Origin: Planktotalea arctica
GTDB lineage: Bacteria > Pseudomonadota > Alphaproteobacteria > Rhodobacterales > Rhodobacteraceae
Direction of reading: 5' to 3'
Assembly (NCBI RefSeq): GCF_002105285.1
Contig: NZ_MUHR01000006.1
Coordinates: 248,001 to 312,000, forward strand
Length of the DNA stretch: 64,000 nucleotides
In this document: positions 61,601 through 64,000 of the stretch, in pieces
How positions within the stretch are numbered: the stretch's first letter is position 1
Layout: each line of letters starts with the position of its first letter
Translations under genes and position numbers: made by a program
The notes under the pieces: model-generated
The model's database searches: none
What the model was told of the DNA's origin: nothing
The model's input: the letters and a program-made list of their open reading frames with translations, nothing else

Positions 61601-62120
61601 GCCTTTGTATCTGACGCGCTTTCGCGCATCCGAGCACAGCGGCGCGGCGGGGGCCTTTGCGGGCAACATGTCGCTGAAAGGGCTGCGATCAGCGATCGAG
61701 GCCGCTGATGGCGCGCCTGCGATCCAGAGTGAAGTGATGCCTGGCCCGACGGGCGAGTTGAACCGCCTCAACCGCCATTCCCGCGCGCCGATCCTGTGCA
61801 TGGGGCCGGGGGAGGATGCGGTGAAGGCACAGGTCGAAGCGGTGCGCAAACTTGGCGGGCGCGCTGCCGCGGCGAGCGGCGCGATCACCCCCGAACATTT
61901 GATCGAAATCGAGGGCATTGGAGGTGTGATCTACTGGGGTAGCCTGACCGAGGCGCGCGCGCTTGGCGAAGCGCTGGCCGCGCGCACAGGCGCGATCCTG
62001 CCGCTGATCACCGGCCAACCCGATGCAGGCTATGTGCTTGAGGAGCAACATCTTTGCGTCGACACCACAGCAGCAGGGGGCAACACCGCCTTGCTCGCAC
62101 AAAGTGCGCCGCGCGAGTAA
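58686..62120 (+). CDS. putA: Bifunctional proline dehydrogenase / P5C dehydrogenase
   Basis: A 1144-residue enzyme that oxidises proline to glutamate in two steps. The proline dehydrogenase barrel lies at about residues 110-440 (LSALHPRYEVAQ, then VVQAYGPRAPFVIDHLHALA, MIRLVKGAYWDTEVKRAQ) and the aldehyde dehydrogenase at about 520-1000, with the catalytic Cys at about residue 795 (QSAGQRCSALR). A C-terminal domain follows. ATG 58686 is preferred over GTG 58671. No N-terminal RHH domain, so regulation is by PutR. Confidence 0.95.
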   Translation: MSLLIPRFAEIDANTYADTSQRVAALGALAALSEQDRARISAEAADLIKRIRSADNPGLMEVFLAEYGLSTDEGVALMCLAEALLRVPDAETIDALIEDKIAPSDWGQHLGHSASSLVNASTWALMLTGRVLQEDTPGPVGHLRGAIKRLGEPVIRKAVSRAMKEMGRQFVLGENITAAMERASKMEAKGYTYSYDMLGEAAKTDADARRYHLSYSRAISAIAEACNSEDIRANPGISVKLSALHPRYEVAQRARVMDELVPRLRSLALLAKSAGMGLNIDAEEADRLTLSLDVIEAVLSENALAGWDGFGVVVQAYGPRAPFVIDHLHALASQYDRRIMIRLVKGAYWDTEVKRAQVEGLTGFPVFTSKPVTDVSYIACARKLLGMTDRIYPQFATHNAHTVAAILHMGRDKTSFEFQRLHGMGEAMHNIVLADHATRCRIYAPVGAHRDLLAYLVRRLLENGANSSFVNQIVDEDVSPEVIASDPFEAANAAAPWVATGPELFAPERVNSIGFDLNHAPDLDRINVARAPFEVAHWEATSLIAGDAEVGSEVAINDPAKPIERVGTAYFASPAQIETALEAARQWSASPEERRAVLHRAADLYEARYGEIFALLAREAGKTLLDAVGELREAVDFLRYYAERTSDAAPIGTFTCISPWNFPLAIFTGQISAALAAGNAVLAKPAEQTPLIAHLAASLLHEAGVPRGALQLILGAGRVGAALTCDPRIGGVAFTGSTETAQIIRASMARYLAPGAPLLAETGGLNAMIVDSTALPEQAITAIVESAFQSAGQRCSALRCLYVQEDVADTMQSMLIGAMRELKMDIPWELRTDVGPLIDAHAQEQIAAYVARARAEGRLLFDLPQPEVGHYLPPALIAVNSIGDLEREVFGPVLHIVRFKSSELDKIVADINATGYGLTFGLQTRIDDRVQHVCERIKAGNIYVNRNQIGAIVGSQPFGGSGLSGTGPKAGGPLYLTRFRASEHSGAAGAFAGNMSLKGLRSAIEAADGAPAIQSEVMPGPTGELNRLNRHSRAPILCMGPGEDAVKAQVEAVRKLGGRAAAASGAITPEHLIEIEGIGGVIYWGSLTEARALGEALAARTGAILPLITGQPDAGYVLEEQHLCVDTTAAGGNTALLAQSAPRE

Positions 62121-62162
62121 GCCGCTCTTGACCTTCGGGCGGGCAAACCGCAGCCTGCCCGA

Positions 62163-62906
62163 ATGCTACCAATTCGCGACCATAACCCGTCGGGGCGCAT
62201 GCCCTATGTCACTTACGCGCTGATCGCGATCAATTTGATCATTTTCGCGGCCCATAACGTGCCCTTGGGCGAGAGCCGCGCGCTGAATGTGTTCTTTGCA
62301 CAGTGGGGCATGATTCCTGCCTTCATCACCGATGGAGAACGCCTGTTCACGCTGGTAACCTCGCAGTTCCTGCACGGCGGCTATATGCACATTGCCGGTA
62401 ACATGTTGTTCCTGTGGATTTTTGGCGACAATATGGAAGACGAGATGGGCCATATTGGCTTCTTGCTCTTTTACTTGACCAGCGGCGTTTTCGCCGCCCT
62501 CGCGCAGTGGATCGTCGAGCCTGCATCGGTCGTTGTTACAATTGGCGCGTCGGGCGCGATCGCAGGAGTCATGGGTGGGTATCTGTTGCTTTTTCCAAAG
62601 GCCAAAGTCGATATTTTGCTAATCCTGATCGTGTTTTTCCGTATTTTGCCGATTCCCGCCTGGATCATGCTGGGCCTGTGGTTTCTGCTTCAGGTGGGCA
62701 ACGGCGTTGCCTCTGATCCCGATCTGGGGGGCGTCGCCTATTGGGCGCATGCGGGGGGCTTTGTGATTGGCCTCGTGCTGACCATCCCGATTTTCATCAA
62801 GCTGGGGGGCTTTGCCTTCTGGCAAAAGACCCACGGCGCACCGCCCCATCCCGAAGCGCGTTACAAGCTGGTCAAATCTCGTGTGCCCTCTGTGCGGCGC
62901 AACTGA
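62163..62906 (+). CDS. Rhomboid-family intramembrane serine protease
   Basis: A 247-residue membrane protease with six or more membrane segments. Catalytic Ser130 is in GASGAIAG and catalytic His196 is in YWAHAGGFVIG; the HGGYMHIAGNMLFLWIFGDN loop-helix region is also conserved. Substrates unknown. A short cytoplasmic tail ends after VPSVRRN. It is 42 bases downstream of putA and could be cotranscribed. Confidence 0.92.
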   Translation: MLPIRDHNPSGRMPYVTYALIAINLIIFAAHNVPLGESRALNVFFAQWGMIPAFITDGERLFTLVTSQFLHGGYMHIAGNMLFLWIFGDNMEDEMGHIGFLLFYLTSGVFAALAQWIVEPASVVVTIGASGAIAGVMGGYLLLFPKAKVDILLILIVFFRILPIPAWIMLGLWFLLQVGNGVASDPDLGGVAYWAHAGGFVIGLVLTIPIFIKLGGFAFWQKTHGAPPHPEARYKLVKSRVPSVRRN

Positions 62907-62985
62907 CCCAGAATCGCTTGTCCGTGCGCTGGCGGCGCCGCATAACTTTACGATATCAATATGCCTCTACATTTCGGAGTTCCCC

Positions 62986-63084
62986 ATGACCAAACTCAAA
63001 ATTTTCTTTATAATGGCCCTGACCACGCTTTTTCTGGCGGCTTGCGATAGCCAGATGGAAGAATCCTTCGAATTCCTCGTCTAA
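62986..63084 (+). CDS. Tiny lipoprotein of 32 residues
   Basis: A very short gene starting MTKLKIFFIMALTTLFLAAC with a lipobox ending at Cys20, followed by only 12 residues (DSQMEESFEFLV). A GGAG site lies 7 bases before the ATG. The mature protein would be a lipidated 13-residue peptide. It could be a real tiny lipoprotein, of unknown role, or part of a longer decayed gene. Confidence 0.55.
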   Translation: MTKLKIFFIMALTTLFLAACDSQMEESFEFLV

Positions 63085-63139
63085 GCGTAGTGCCTGATAG
63101 GGCTACCTTTAGTCAGACAACAAAAGCCGGAGCACAGAC

Positions 63140-64000
63140 ATGAAAATGAACCCGCTTGGACGGACAGGCATCATCGTGCCTGAACTTTGCCTCGGTACGA
63201 TGACCTTTGGCACGCAAACGCCCGAGGCAGAGGCCCATGCGCAGATCGACATGGCGCTCGCGGCGGGGGTCAATTTCATGGACACGGCCGAGATGTATCC
63301 GGTCAATCCCATCGGCCCGGAAACGCAAGGTGATAGCGAGCGCTACATCGGCACGTGGCTTGCGAAAAACCGGCGGCGCGACGACGTGATCATCGCCACC
63401 AAACACTCTGGCGATGGCTGGGATCATATTCGCGGCGGCACTGGGATTTCGGCCGCCAGCATCCCCGAAGTCATCGACGGCTCTCTCAAGCGGCTCCAGA
63501 CGGATTACATTGATCTTTACCAATTTCATTGGCCCAATCGCGGCTCTTACATGTTTCGCAAGAATTGGACCTTCGATCCCTCGACGCAGGACCGCGCCGA
63601 AACGCTGGCGCACATGCAAGAGACGCTGGGCGCGTTGCAGGCCGCGGTGGATGCTGGCAAGATCCGCGCTTTCGGGCTCAGCAATGAAAGTGCTTGGGGA
63701 ACGAGCGAATGGCTGCGCCTCTCGGAAGCGGGATACGGGCCGCGCGCTGCGTCGATGCAGAACGAATATTCGCTTTTATGCCGGCTTTATGACACCGATC
63801 TGGCTGAACTTAGCGTGAATGAGGATGTTGGCCTGCTGGCGTTTTCGCCGCTCGCCACAGGTTTGCTCACGGGTAAATATCAAGGCGGGGCGGTGCCAGA
63901 GGGATCGCGCCGCGCGCTGAGCGGTGATCTTGGCGGGCGCGTTACAGACCGGGTTTGGCCCGCCGTCGATACCTACCTCGAAATCGCGCGCAACTTTGGC
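63140..64000 (+). CDS. Aldo/keto reductase, Tas-like (3' end outside window)
   Basis: NADPH-dependent oxidoreductase; the first 287 residues are visible. The N terminus MKMNPLGRTGIIVPELCLGTMTFG and the catalytic Asp-Tyr region NFMDTAEMYPVNP, TKHSGDGWD, and DYIDLYQFHWPNR are conserved, as is IRAFGLSNESAWG. It resembles the Tas/PhoE-like branch of aldo/keto reductases. Substrate unknown. A GGAGC site precedes the ATG; the gene runs off the right edge. Confidence 0.88.
   Translation, partial: MKMNPLGRTGIIVPELCLGTMTFGTQTPEAEAHAQIDMALAAGVNFMDTAEMYPVNPIGPETQGDSERYIGTWLAKNRRRDDVIIATKHSGDGWDHIRGGTGISAASIPEVIDGSLKRLQTDYIDLYQFHWPNRGSYMFRKNWTFDPSTQDRAETLAHMQETLGALQAAVDAGKIRAFGLSNESAWGTSEWLRLSEAGYGPRAASMQNEYSLLCRLYDTDLAELSVNEDVGLLAFSPLATGLLTGKYQGGAVPEGSRRALSGDLGGRVTDRVWPAVDTYLEIARNFG

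Overview
The window looks like part of a chromosome from a marine alphaproteobacterium of the Rhodobacteraceae (Roseobacter group). The core genes support this: a PopZ-type DUF2497 protein beside tolC and pcm, a type III PLP decarboxylase with its own AsnC regulator, putA with a divergent AsnC-type regulator, and Rhodobacteraceae-style small hypothetical proteins. This assignment comes from protein character and gene order as read here; no database search was made.

Left part (1 to about 28.07 kb): a genomic island or integrative element whose right border is the 3' end of a tRNA-Cys gene (28073-28146, minus). It carries (i) a VirB-type type IV secretion operon on the minus strand, in transcription order: hypothetical, virB1-like transglycosylase, virB2, virB3, virB4, a virB7-like lipoprotein, a second transglycosylase, virB5, virB8, virB9, virB10, virB11, a DUF4177 protein, and virB6 cut by the window edge. 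(ii) Cargo cassettes between 10.8 and 24.7 kb, mostly led by a regulator: LysR with two SnoaL/NTF2-like exported proteins and a DUF5519 protein; a short orphan tyrosine recombinase; AraC with an MBL-fold hydrolase and small membrane proteins; and LysR with DoxX, an NADPH:FMN reductase, a membrane protein, a double-CDGSH/glutamate-synthase fusion, hemerythrin and a glutathionyl-hydroquinone-reductase-like GST. (iii) A control and integration block at 24.9-28.0 kb: XRE regulator, an exported Cys-rich protein, two divergent ribbon-helix-helix genes around twin palindromic operators, a small HTH/excisionase-like protein and a tyrosine integrase aimed at the tRNA. The island continues left of the window; no relaxase or coupling protein is visible here. 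Related short repeats occur at several cassette junctions.

Right part (28.1-64 kb): core housekeeping DNA. pcm, tolC, popZ-like; cobQ and a membrane protein; efp, ygfZ, a glycosyltransferase, an MsbA-like ABC exporter, a protein phosphatase, two aminotransferases, a crotonase, valS; an AsnC regulator with a PLP decarboxylase; an orphan molybdenum hydroxylase large subunit overlapping a DUF2235 hydrolase; a thioesterase; metF with divergent metR-like gene; an inositol-phosphatase family protein, an MFS transporter, metG, tRNA-Leu, a TPR protein, putR/putA, rhomboid, a tiny lipoprotein and a truncated aldo/keto reductase. Several very small genes (32 to 53 aa) are included, as are terminator-like hairpins and candidate operators.

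The points most worth following are the repeat-bounded cassettes with a co-resident recombinase, the CDGSH/glutamate-synthase/hemerythrin/GST redox cluster, the twin RHH operators that may control island excision, a candidate leaderless AraC gene, and the orphan CoxL-like/DUF2235 pair.
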